Positions 22,391-32,047 of a stretch of DNA of 64,000 bases are shown here, in pieces. The DNA is from Stomorhina lunata. Its lineage: Eukaryota > Arthropoda > Insecta > Diptera > Rhiniidae. The notes under the pieces are model-generated. The model was not told where the DNA came from and made no database searches. It worked only from the letters and a program-made list of their open reading frames with translations. The position numbers were made by a program, and so were the translations under genes. Each line of letters starts with the position of its first letter. Positions within the stretch are counted from its first letter, which is position 1. The stretch is from the NCBI GenBank assembly GCA_933228675.1, contig OW121743.1, positions 53,238,328-53,302,327 on the forward strand, in the 5' to 3' direction.

Positions 22391-23782
22391 CATATGTTGA
22401 TAGGACAAAATGAATAAAATGATTAAAAATTAATTGGATATTTCTTTTCTCTAAATTTATTTTAGTTTGTTAGTACTTTATAAAATAAAATATATGAAAA
22501 CTTTAAAATCTGCCTCGAAATGTTTATCATAAAGCTCCGAGCAAGCCTCGCACAGTTGTTTACGGACGCTTTTTTTTGGAAATAATTCTGTAACTTTTGA
22601 ACGACTGGAGATATTTGAATGAAATTTGGCATGGTGATAGTCAAGGAGCATTCGAGTTGGTTTTCAGAAGCACTTGCCCATGAGGGGTCGGGAGAGTGAT
22701 TGATGGACCTTCAAAGTTGGTCACCTCGGGTGTTCGACTTTTTTAAAAATTCGCCAAAAATGGAATGGATTGAAAAGAAGGTCTACAAAAAATACGCTCA
22801 CATATGTAGGTTATCTCCTTTGGGTTTCGAGATATTTGGATAAAAAGGAATTTTTGGGTTGATTTTTTACCTATTATTTTTAAGCTTTTTTTCGATCTGG
22901 TGGACGCATTTGAAGATCAAAAAATTTTTAAGAATATTCGTTAAAATTGTAACAAAATTCTAAATAATTTTGTGCAAGTTGGTTATAGATATCTTCTTTC
23001 GTTTAAAAGTTAAAAATATTCAAAGTTGAAACTTAAAAAAAATTTCGCTTTTTTTTTGAGTTTTTCCCTAAAAGATAGCTATATTTTTTTACTAATAAAA
23101 AAATAATTTCTTAAAAAAACATAAAAAAATTTTTAAAGTTGTTTACAGAAAACATAATGAGAATGCGTATAAAACAAATTTCCTGCTAATTGGACTTTTG
23201 GTCCTTGCACATGCCCTCTCCAAATTTATAAAAAAAAATTTTAGTTTAAAAAAAATTTCTGAAAAGGCGAAGCACTGATTTGAAAAAAATTATAATGTTT
23301 TTATTTTCTGATGTATCTTTTATTGATTAGAAAAGTTTTTCCTGAAACGCGCTGCAAATAGAGTCAGTGTTGCCATATTTGTAAAAAGACTCATTTTTTG
23401 AAACCCCTTTTTCCCGAGTTGGGACTTGGGGAGTTTTCAGTTAAAATTGGAAATTTTTTTTAGTCTATTGCTTTTAGATCTTATTGCTCTACATAACTAC
23501 AAAATTTCATTGTGATATCTTTATCCATGTCATTTCTACAAAATTGAAATTGTTTTCCTTAAAAAAGTAGAAAAATAATATTTTTTTGTTTTACGATACA
23601 AAATGTAAAAGGATTAAGTCACTTAAAAAAGATTTTTACTTGGTGTTCATCTCCTCGATCCAATGATACTAAACACATATATCAACCTTAAACTTAAAAC
23701 TTAGCATTTTTACGCTGAATATTGGAGTATTGGAGGGAAATGTGTGCATATAAAGTAAATAGTGCACAGTGGTATTAACTCT
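22391..23782. other. Unassigned dispersed-looking DNA
   Basis: No gene or element end was recognised. Phrases such as GAAATTTGGCATGGTGATAG and GAGGGGTCGGGAGAG recall the internal blocks of DINE-like repeats, so this may be the eroded body of an element whose 3' end lies at 23783-23829. No subterminal repeat or microsatellite is present to confirm that. Confidence 0.3.
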
Positions 23783-24355
23783 GGTATCATATAGTCAGGC
23801 TTGACCGACTATAGCTTTTCTTACTTGTTATACATGAAATTTATTTGTGATTTAAAGAAAATACTTTAACAATTTCTAAAGAAAAATGACTTTATTTTTT
23901 CTTTATTAAAGACTTATTTCCTGTCTAATATCTCGGAACAACACCTTTTTCTAATAAGTTTTCAAAATAATCCCGTTTGTTTATTGAATCGCAAAAGCTG
24001 TTTTATTTTAAAAATAAAATTAGTAATTTCTTTCTATTCATCAAACAATAGAGAAGATTTTCCATAAGTTCCCAACAAATTTCAGATAAATTTTATTCAA
24101 AAATAATTTCCGATTTAAACAAAAATAAAAATTTCAAAACTTTTTCGTTTTTGTTATTTAAGCAAAAGGACATAAAGTTTAGATAACAAAAAAAATTTTA
24201 ACAAAAACTTTTTAAAAAATGTTTGTTTTTTATGCAAATCAAAGTTTGACTATTTTCATGCTTCAAATGTCACTTGAGTTTGAAAGAATGAATGATGGAT
24301 GAATTGTTCCCTGAAACTTTTATCAATTACTTAGTTACGGCATCAACTGCTGGCA
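23783..24355 (+). repeat. Segmental duplication, left copy (with DINE-like 3' end)
   Basis: Runs from GGTATCATATAGTCAGGC through the 3' stem-loop end of a DINE-like element (CTTACTTGTTA near 23822) and about 525 bp of flanking DNA to CAACTGCTGGCA. It matches 31232-31796 almost base for base in the same orientation. Differences include a short indel near 24003 and scattered substitutions. Confidence 0.92.
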
Positions 24356-25467
24356 CCGATTCCTATAAAATTTGATATACTGAACAATAGTTGCATTAAA
24401 CTTCTTTATTCTAAATTTAGTCGTCATAGCTATTACAATTGCACTCAATTTATCAGGATTCATTTGTTTCCCGGGGCGGGGTTATATGGGAGCTCTAACT
24501 AAATGTGAACCGAATTCGCCCATTTTCAGTACACAACTTTTGTTACATTTCAGAAATACTTTTGTAAAATTTTGTCTTTCTAGCTTTTGTAGTTAAGGAG
24601 CTGTCGCGCTTTTATCTGACGGACATAAATCTCCTTTTCTTTTTGTGTTTCTGTAAGTTTTTTATATGGGAGCTTTGGTCAAATGGTGACCGATTTTAAC
24701 AAAATTTTGCACACTGGCTGGCATTCACATAAGACTACCTTTTGTAAAATTTTGTTGCTGTAGCCCTTTAAGTTAAGGCGCTTTTGTCTAACGGAGAGAC
24801 GGACCTAAACCCCCTTTTCTTTTTGTATTTTTGTGTTTCCATAAGTTTTTTATATGGGAGCTATGGTCAAATGGTGACCGATTGTAACAAATTTTTGCAC
24901 ACTGGCTGGCATTCACATAAGACTTCCTTGTGCTAAATTTAGTGGACAAAGCTATTACAGTTTATTATTTATTGGCAATTAAGTGAATTTCAGGCGGAAT
25001 TTAGGCTGTTTCCGTAAGTTTTTTATATGGGAGCTATGGTTAAATGTGAACCGATTTTGATGAAATTTTATATGCTGCCTAGTGCTTATGTAAAACTTCT
25101 AGATACCAAATTTTGTCATCACAACTGTTATAATTTGTCATTTATTAGCAAATAAGCGATTAGTCTAGACGAGGTTATACGGGTGCTATGGTCAAATATT
25201 AATCGATTTTGCCCAATTTCAAAACCAAAATTTTCTCATAGATGAAGAATGTTTTTACTAAGTTTCAGTGAGCTAGCTCCTTTCGTTTATGAGTTATTGT
25301 GATTTCAACAGACATGCAGACAGACATACAGACGGACATCGCTCAATCGTCTTAGAATTTCATAAGGATTCAGAATATATATCGTTTTTCATTTTTGAGC
25401 CAATATTAAGAAAATTACAAACGGAATGACAATCTCAATATACCCCCATTCTTTTTGATGGTGGGTA
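24356..25467 (-). mobile_element. DINE-like element of a second family, with central tandem repeats
   Basis: The minus-strand 5' end is TATACCCACCATC, pairing with GGGGGTATATTG into a hairpin (25435-25467). It is followed by a GTCYGTCTG microsatellite (near 25310-25335) and ATTGAGCGATGTCCG. Central repeats of about 180 bp share AAGTTTTTTATATGGGAGC and GTCAAATGGTGACCGATT (near 24660, 24845 and 25018), with a partial unit near 24590. The left (3') end is missing; the sequence abuts the segmental duplication at 24355. It has the same architecture as the A family but little sequence identity. Confidence 0.68.
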
Positions 25468-25554
25468 TAAAAAATCAAATTACCAGATACTTCAGTAAAA
25501 TAGACAATATGAAGATAAAAAAAGTTTTAAAAATCGTATAATATGTATTTTCTC
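25468..25554. other. Short A+T-rich link between two element ends
   Basis: No motif was recognised. It may be internal sequence of the truncated pogo/Tigger-like element next to it. Confidence 0.3.
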
Positions 25555-25684
25555 TATATCCGGTGTTCGTTATAACCGTTAAATTTGTATTAAATACTTG
25601 AGCAAAACCGTTGGGACTAGAGAATTTGTTCGTAATAACCGTTAATTCGTTATAACCGGTGTTCGCTATAACCGTACTGCACTG
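25555..25684 (-). mobile_element. Terminal part of a pogo/Tigger-like DNA transposon
   Basis: On the minus strand the end reads TA then CAGTGCAGTACGG. Repeated ACGGTTATAACGAA-type motifs follow: GGTTATAGCGAA, GGTTATAACGAA, GGTTATTACGAA, and after a gap GGTTATAACGAA again. CAGTG ends after a TA target and serial GTTATAACGAA motifs are typical of pogo/Tigger terminal regions. No transposase and no second end were found, so it is a truncated remnant. The 125-codon minus frame here is repeat translation. Confidence 0.6.
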
Positions 25685-25686
25685 TA

Positions 25687-25981
25687 TAACTGTATAACAT
25701 CCCCTTTTTACATCTACCAAAAAAGATTTGGAGGTACATTGAGAATATAATCCAGAATTTATATACGGTAGATGGATTAGCAACTCGAAACAAAAAATAT
25801 AGATCTGCTGTATACTAAATATCAACGAATTTGGCCTAACTATTAAGCACAAGTATTTAATAACATATTGTGACGAATTTTAAACTTATCCATCCCATTG
25901 TGCAAAGTTCACTGCTTGTAATTCTTCCCCTCGCTTTCTATATGTTTCTGTTGGTGTTGTTGTTATTCTGTTTATAGATTC
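25687..25981. other. Non-coding DNA, no recognised feature
   Basis: A+T-rich. GTTGGTGTTGTTGTTATTC near 25950 is a short CAA-type tract on the other strand. Confidence 0.35.
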
Positions 25982-26515
25982 ATTCGTTTACGTTAAAATT
26001 TGTACAAATTATTACAAAATATTACAAAATATTACGGAAAGTCGTTCGTTTACCCAAAACTCAGTAAGAGGGGAAATGTAAACAGAGAGAATTTTTGAGA
26101 AAAAGTGACAGTTTATTTGCTGAGTATTTGCAAAATGTTACGGGGAAAATTTTTGCTTGTAAAAGTTCAGTAACAACAACAACATGAATAAAAAACGTAA
26201 ACAAAAGAAAAACAGGCAGTTGAAAATTTGCCGCAATTTTTATTAAGTTAAAAATTTGAAGTAAAAGAAATAAAATTAACTAAATTAAAGTTAAAAAGTA
26301 TATAACTAATTAAAAATTAAAAGCTTAGGTCATTTTTTTTATTTATTTATTGCCTTTTTTATTGTTTTTTTCTTATTGTTTTGATTTTCTTACTGGATTT
26401 TTACAAATTTTCTGTTCGTTTACTTTTCTTGTACAAATGATTTGGTGAGAGTAAATTCGTTCATTTACTCAGTAAATACTCAGCTTACTGGACTTTTACT
26501 GGAAAGTAAACGAAT
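25982..26515. mobile_element. Putative short inverted-repeat element with ATTCGTTTAC ends
   Basis: The left end is ATTCGTTTACGTT and the right end reads ATTCGTTTACTTT inward. The similarity extends imperfectly (ACTCAGTAA / GAGTATTTGC on the left versus CAGTAAGCTGAGTATTTAC inward on the right). Extra CGTTTAC motifs lie subterminally near 26046 and 26415. The interior is non-coding. No target duplication was clear, so the superfamily is open. Confidence 0.4.
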
Positions 26516-26566
26516 AGACCTTATGTCAATAAGCAGACCAACATGTTTCTCTTATGTACAGTAAAG

Positions 26567-27185
26567 AGTATAGCAACATGTTTCTCTTTTATCTACATTC
26601 TCTCTCTCTCTCTCTCTGTTACTGTTAACTTCAGATAATCTGTTTATACAACGTATGTGTGAGTGTGTTCTTGATCATGTGAGAATGTAGTGGAACACAC
26701 ATGAATGTGGCTTACATTGTTAGTGTAATCAACTACAGCTGCTCTTTGTTTACGTCTGCAGAAATTGCTAGAAATTCTCTTCTCTACTATATAAGGCCGA
26801 CGAACGAGTATTGTGGAAACAGTTTTTAACTAAGACGCGTATAAAGAGAATAGTGTGACTAAGAGTATTTGTAAAGCAGTTTTGTGAAGTTTACTTACAG
26901 TATTTGTGAAAGTGTGTTTTAAGTGATTAACTCTAAAGTTAATAAAAGTATTGCTTTGTAAAACTACATACTACAAGTGTTTTAATTTGATTACGGTTGT
27001 TTGCAAAAAGAATTCCTTCCACGTTTTTAACCAACCATCGGAACGCGTCGAGGAATTTGGTTTCTCCGCAAACATTTTTTGGCTTTTTATCAATAAATTG
27101 ATCTGTTACATTAATAAATAAATGTAACAGGTTTGGGATCAAATGCAAATACACTTCTTTTTGAAGAAAAACGTAACAATACTTA
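26567..27185 (+). mobile_element. Solo LTR-like sequence, copy 2, with ~140-bp extra segment
   Basis: Matches copy 1 (5972-6424): a CT-rich tract, GTTAACTTCAGATAATC, CTACTATATAAGGCC (TATA box near 26788), GACGCGTATAA, AATAAAAG near 26940 and GTTGTTTGCAAAAAGAATTCC. After CACGTTTTTAA copy 2 carries about 140 bp absent from copy 1, including CCATCGGAACGCGTCG and the inverted pair TGTTACATT / AATGTAACA (27113-27139). It then rejoins at AAAAACGTAACAATA. The extra segment may be a deletion in copy 1 or an insertion here. No gag or pol is present. Confidence 0.5.
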
Positions 27186-27291
27186 GTCCAAAGATTTTGC
27201 CAACAATACCAACTAGCGTAACAATTTTTGAATTCAGTCCACATTTTGAATTAGCTCCACCCTCGTAGATATATGAGATGTGATTCTAAAT
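27186..27291. other. Short spacer, no recognised feature
   Basis: Nothing recognised beyond a recurring GTAACAATTTTT. Confidence 0.3.
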
Positions 27292-27354
27292 TTAACACAA
27301 TTTGATGGTGAATATATAAGATTCTGCACAGCCGAATATAAGACTCTTACTTGT
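27292..27354 (+). mobile_element. 3' terminal fragment of a DINE-like element (second family)
   Basis: ACACAATTTGATGGTGAATA, then ATATAAGATTCTGCACAG, CCGAATATAAGACTC and TTACTTGTTA. The TTCTGCACAGCCGAA stem followed by CTTACTTGTT mirrors the 3' ends of the A-family copies, but with a different loop. The rest of the element is absent. Confidence 0.55.
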
Positions 27355-27414
27355 TACAATAATAAATAATGGCAATAAGTTGGAATCCTAGTGCAATACA
27401 CTAATGTAATATAT

Positions 27415-28663
27415 CGGGTGGTTAAATTTCAAGGGCCGATATTGATTTTGAATAAAACACAAACTATTTAGGAAATAATTGTAGTTTTATTTTATTAAGA
27501 TATATTGGTATTACTCAATTATGTATGGAATAAAATATCGGCCAAATGGGCGCCGCGACCACGGCGGCACACCTCCATCCGATGGTCCAAATTTTCGATG
27601 ACCCTGAGGCATAATGGAGGTTCTATGCTGTTAATGTGCCGAATTATCTCATCCTTTAGCTCTTGAATTGACGTACACCTTTTCATTCAAATAACCCCAA
27701 AGAAAAAAGTCCAAAGGTGTAAAATCACATGATCTTGGCGGCCAATTGACATCGCCATTACGTGAGATAACACGGCCATTGAATTTGTTGCGCAAAAGAG
27801 CCATCGTTTCGTTAGCTGTGTGGCAAGTGGCACCGTCCTGCTGAAACCACATATCGTCCACATCCATATCTTCGAATTCGGGCCATAAAAAGTTCGTTAT
27901 CATCTCACGATAGCGAACAACATTCACAGTAACTGCCTGACCGGCCTCATTTTGGAAAAAATACGACCCGATGATGCCGCCAGCCCATAAACCGCACCAA
28001 ACAGTCACTCTTTGTGGGTGCATTGGTTTTTCGACAATAACTCTTGGATTCTCATTCGCCCAAATGCGGCAATTCTGTTTATTGACGAATCCACTGAGGT
28101 AAAAATGTGCCTCATCACTGAAGATGATTTTCTTCGAAAATTGATCATCCACTATAGCCATTTCTTGTCACCATTCTGCCCATTCACGACGTTTGGAATG
28201 GTCAAGAGGCTTTAGTTCTTGAGCCAATTGCACCTTGAAAGCGTGTAAATGCAAGTCTTTATGCATAATGTTCATCAACGACGAGCGTGAGAGATGCAAT
28301 TGTTGAGCACGACGACGAGTTGAGGAGTACGGCTCTTCAGCCACACTATCGGGAACAGTAGCAATATTTTCTGCAGTACGAGCTGTACGAGCATGCACTG
28401 GTATTCTCACATCTCCTACAGACCCGGTTTGCTCGAATTTTTCCACGATTTTTGCGATTGTACGATCAACTTGACCAAAAAAATCACGAAGTGCACGATA
28501 TGCATTTTGATTTGAATAACTTTAACACGTTGTTGGATTGTGTATCGCCATGGTTTAAATTAAGTAAGTCAGAAATAGAGAAATGTCAAATAAAATTCGG
28601 AAAAAACTTTTCGTTTAGGTGTGGTTCACATTCAACATCGGCCCTTACAATTAAACCACCCTT
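27415..28663 (-). mobile_element. Mariner-type DD41D (rosa-like) transposon, full length
   Basis: A 1,249-bp element flanked by TA (27413-27414 and 28664-28665). The terminal inverted repeats of about 30 bp read GGGTGGTTAAATTTCAAGGG on the left and GGGTGGTTTAATTGTAAGGG inward from the right, followed on both by CCGAT(A/G)TTGA. One transposase pseudogene occupies the minus strand. Spacing of the last two catalytic aspartates is 41 residues, as in the rosa group known from tephritid flies. Confidence 0.9.
27519..28551 (-). pseudogene. DD41D mariner transposase, broken
   Basis: Cut-and-paste transposase. The likely original start is ATG 28551 (MAIHNPTT), but the frame is lost within ten codons. 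It resumes as AYRALRDFFGQVDRTIAKI and continues through EKFEQTGSVGDVRIP, a helix-turn-helix N-terminus with the TGSV.D linker usual in this group. One in-frame TGA at 28168-28170 (after REWAEW) is followed by QEMAIVDDQFS. The catalytic domain shows FSDEAHF, VTVWCGLWAGGIIG, WFQQDGATCHTA and CDFTPLDFFLWGYL. Counting from the D of QQDGA to the D of PLDFF gives 41 intervening residues. A small deletion after EKVYVN shifts the C-terminus (IQELKDEIIRHINSIEP, HRMEVCRRGRG) into another frame ending at TAA 27519-27521. All three catalytic aspartates are still encoded. Confidence 0.9.
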
Positions 28664-28710
28664 TAGTAAAATTTCATTTGATTTCCCAAAGTTTTGTTCA
28701 CTGGGTTTTT

Positions 28711-29490
28711 TATACCCTTCACCACCATAGGTGGAAAGGGTATTATAAGTTTGTGCTGATGTTTGTAACGCATAGAAATATTTGTCTTAGACCCACCTTT
28801 TAGTATACCAATAGACTTAGAATCACTTTCTGAGTCGATTTAGCGATGTCCGTCCGTCCGTCCGTCTGGCTGGCTGGACCCCCATGTAAACCTTGTAATC
28901 AAACTACAGGTCGCAATTCTAAAGATAATTTGATGAAATTTGGCACAGATAATTTTTTTGATAATGGGACCATGGCTATTGAAATTGGTCAAATTCGGTT
29001 CATTATTTATGGTACCTCCCATAGGTCCCACTTCCCGGAATTGCTATATTGGCCACAAATATCAATATTTTTTCATGAAATTTAAAACAGATACTGCTTA
29101 TGTAAACTTAAATCACTGTACCAAATTTCGTTGAAATCGGTCCACATTTGACCATAGCTTCCATACAAACTCTTCTTCAAAAACGCACTAAATGAGACAA
29201 AAAATCACTAAAACGCTCGTAAATCTAAAGATAATGAAATTTTTGAGTTTATTTTTTGCATACATAATTTTTGTAACAACTGTAATCAATTTGCCAAATT
29301 TCGAGATAATCGGTCCACATTTGACCCTAGCTCTCATATAAGTCCAAATGACGTTTTGAGAAAATGTTTGTATGATGGCAAAATTTAGCAAATATTTGTC
29401 TTTATACAGGAAAAATAACACCTTTGACCTTAGTGGTGAAGGGTATCGTATGGTCGGCTTGACCGACTATAGCGCTTTCTTACTTGTTTT
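28711..29490 (+). mobile_element. DINE-1/Helentron-like element, copy A3
   Basis: Full-length plus copy. It has the TATACCCTTCACCACC hairpin at the start, CGATGTCCGTCCGTCCGTC near 28843 and GGCTGGCTGGACCCCC. The GATGAAATTTGGCACAG and CATTTGACCATAGCTTCC blocks follow. The end reads GTGGTGAAGGGTATCG, the stem-loop GTCGGCTTGACCGAC and TTACTTGTTTT. It is very close to A2, in opposite orientation about 8 kb away. The short frames inside are shared shadows of both copies. Confidence 0.85.
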
Positions 29491-30083
29491 TTTGTAAGTT
29501 TGTATATCTAAGTATATTTTGTATGTACATGTCTATACACATTTTTGTATTAAATTACTTTACAATCCCAAAAAATCATGAATAAACCAACAACGAGCAA
29601 CAACTTCAAGGCAAGGCAACATTTTTTATTTCAATTTTCCTTAAGGAAACTTTCAATATGAGTAAAATTTAGTCATAAAACCTTATGATATTTCATAAAG
29701 AATGAAAATAACATTTAATAGAATTGAAAGTGAGTGAGTGATTGAAGAATCGATAGAAAATCCTTTTCTATTTCCCACCTTTTTATAGTAAAAACCAAAG
29801 TTTTTATGCTTAATTTAAGGAGTTTTTCTAGGGCATTTGTTTTCGTTTGAGGCCATTTAATTAAAGGGTTTGATTATGAGGGAACGGAAAGGAATAGGGG
29901 AAGAAATAAATGAATCTAGAAACTTAATATGTGTGATGAAATATTAAAAGGACTAGACAGTTGAATGGTTATGAGTTTTCTGTAAAAGGAAGTTGTAAAA
30001 CAAAATTATGTAGGAAATAGTTTTTAGTTCCGGTGTTTTGAAATTTTAAGGATTAAGGGAAAGTAAGAAATTTAGGGGTTTTT
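29491..30083. other. A+T-rich single-copy-looking DNA
   Basis: No gene, array or element end recognised. Confidence 0.4.
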
Positions 30084-31278
30084 ACACCCTTCACCACCAT
30101 AGGTGGAAAGGGTATATTGGGTTTGTGCTGATGTTTGTAACGCATAGAAATATTGGTCTGAGACCCACCTTTTAGTATACCAATCGGCTTAGAGTCACTC
30201 CCTGAGTTGTTTTAACGATGTCCGTCCGGCTGGCTGGCTGGCCGGTTGCACTGCTCTGCTGCCAAATCCTCCTTTTAATAAAACTATGTGGACTACATGG
30301 ATTTTGATGCGCTAAACTCAGATCCGTTGTCGGTTTTTTTTCCATCAGATCTGGATTTTTTTATGGGCGTGGTAAATTTTTCCTCTTAAATTAGTCAGGT
30401 ACGGAGACCTATTTCGTCCTAACTCGAGAACGACTCATCCGATTTTCAAAATTAAAACACACGAAATAGGTCTCCGTACCTGACTAATTTAAGGGGAAAA
30501 ATTTGCCACGCTCATAAAAAAAATCCAGATCTCATGGAGAAAAACCGAAAACGGTTTTGAGTTTAGCGCATCAAGATCCATATAGTCCGCATAGTTTTAT
30601 TAAAAGGAATTTTTGCAGAGCAGTGTTATCCATGTAAGCTTGTTATCATTGTACAGGTGGTAACTGTAAAGATAATTTGATGAAATTTGGCACAGGCTCA
30701 TATTTTGGTCCAAGGACGATGCCTATATGCCTTTTTGAGCAAAATCGGCTTACTATTTCGGGTACCTCCCATAGAGGATGCCTTCCCGGAATAGAGTTTT
30801 TGGTCCTTTACAGTCACAAATTTACTTGTATTTTAATAATATTCAGCACAAATATTGCCTATGATTACCTTAATCAGTGTATCTAATTTTGTAGGAATCG
30901 GCCCGTATTTGACCATACCTCCCATACAAGACACATTCTCAAAAGACGTTTATGTACAAATAAAAGCACAAAAACGTTTATAACTCTAAAGATAAATGCA
31001 TTTAATTACTAAAACTTTGCGCAAATAAATATTTTGTATTTATAAACCAATAACCAAAACTTGGTAACAATCGGTCCACAATTGACCCTAGCTTCCATGT
31101 CAGGCCCTTAGCCGGAAATGACAGAAATCTCGAAATTTTGAAAAAATAGCACATAGTATATGTATGTATATCTCTAAGACACAAAGAAAACTTGTTAAAT
31201 TGTTGGTCCACATTTGACCTTAGCAGTGAAGGGTATCATATAGTCAGGCTTGACCGACTATAGCTTTTCTTACTTGTT
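30084..31278 (+). mobile_element. DINE-1/Helentron-like element, copy A4, carrying a nested MITE
   Basis: Starts TACACCCTTCACCACC with the GGTGGAAAGGGTATA partner. It then has CTCCCTGAGTTG, CGTCCGGCTGGCTGGCTGG, the GATGAAATTTGGCACAGG and CCATACCTCCCATACAAG blocks. It ends GTGAAGGGTATCATATAG, the stem-loop GTCAGGCTTGACCGAC and CTTACTTGTTA. It differs from A1-A3 in its microsatellite block (GGCTGG rather than GTCCG runs). An inverted-repeat element interrupts it at 30249-30625, and its 3' end is included in the segmental duplication. Confidence 0.82.
30249..30625. mobile_element. 377-bp palindromic MITE nested in a DINE-like element
   Basis: The left arm begins CACTGCTCTGC and the right arm reads CACTGCTCTGCAAAAATTCC inward. 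Arms of about 165-185 bp share CTTTTAATAAAACTATG, GATGCGCTAAACTCA, CCAGATCT, TTAGTCAGGTACGGAG and ACCTATTTCG, leaving a loop of roughly 50 bp around 30420-30465. Comparing with the truncated A4-type copy at 6448-6765 shows the insertion splits the GGATATCCATGTAAGC region. The target duplication is not resolvable. Confidence 0.85.
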
Positions 31279-31796
31279 ATACATGAAATTTATTTGTGAT
31301 TTAAAGAAAATACTTTAACAATTTCTAAAGAAAAATTACTTTATTTTTCCTTTATTAAAGACTTATTTCCTGTCTAATATCTCGGAACAACACCTTTTTC
31401 TAATAAGTTTTCAAAATAATCACGTTTGTTTATTGAATCGCAAATGCTGTTTAAAATAAAATTAGTAATTTCTTTCTATTCATCAAACAATAGAGAAGAT
31501 TTTCCATAAGTTCCCAACAAATTTCAGATAAATTTTATTCAAAAATAATTTCCGATTTAAACAAAAATAAAAATTTCAAAACTTTTTCGCATTTGTTATT
31601 TAAGCTAAAGGACATAAAGTTTAGATAACAAAAAAAATTTAACAAAAACTTTTTACAAAATGTTTGTTTTTTATGCAAATCAAAGTTTGACTATTTTCAT
31701 GCTTCAAATGTCACTTGAGTTTGAAAAAATGAATGATGGATGAATTGTTCCCTGAAACTTTTATCAATTACTTAGTTACGGCATCAACTGCTGGCA
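31232..31796 (+). repeat. Segmental duplication, right copy
   Basis: Near-identical to 23783-24355 from GGTATCATATAG to CAACTGCTGGCA, direct orientation, about 7.4 kb apart. It includes the last ~47 bp of the DINE-like copy A4 plus its downstream flank. The flank contains no gene. Confidence 0.92.
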
Positions 31797-32047
31797 TTCG
31801 AAAGTTTACGAAAATCACTAAATGAGAATGTTTGTATGTGGAAATTACATTAATTAACATGTCCTCAAGGAGGAGGAACAGGAGGCCACTGGCAGGAAAA
31901 TATGAGTTTATAATTCATTAAAAAGTTTGTTCAATTGTTTTGATAAGTGGTTAGGAAGGTGTACTCACAAATGCTTATAAAATTAAAATAAGGTAATTTA
32001 TTAATTTTTGTTATGTAATTATGTTTTGAGGGTGCATAATTAAGAGG
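31797..32047. other. Short single-copy spacer
   Basis: No recognised feature. CAAGGAGGAGGAACAGGAGG near 31866 is a small purine-rich tract. Confidence 0.4.

Noticed and set aside
26939..27244. 101-codon minus frame as a retroviral gag or pol piece
   Set aside because: It reads antisense through the LTR-like polyadenylation region; no zinc knuckle, protease or reverse transcriptase motif is present.
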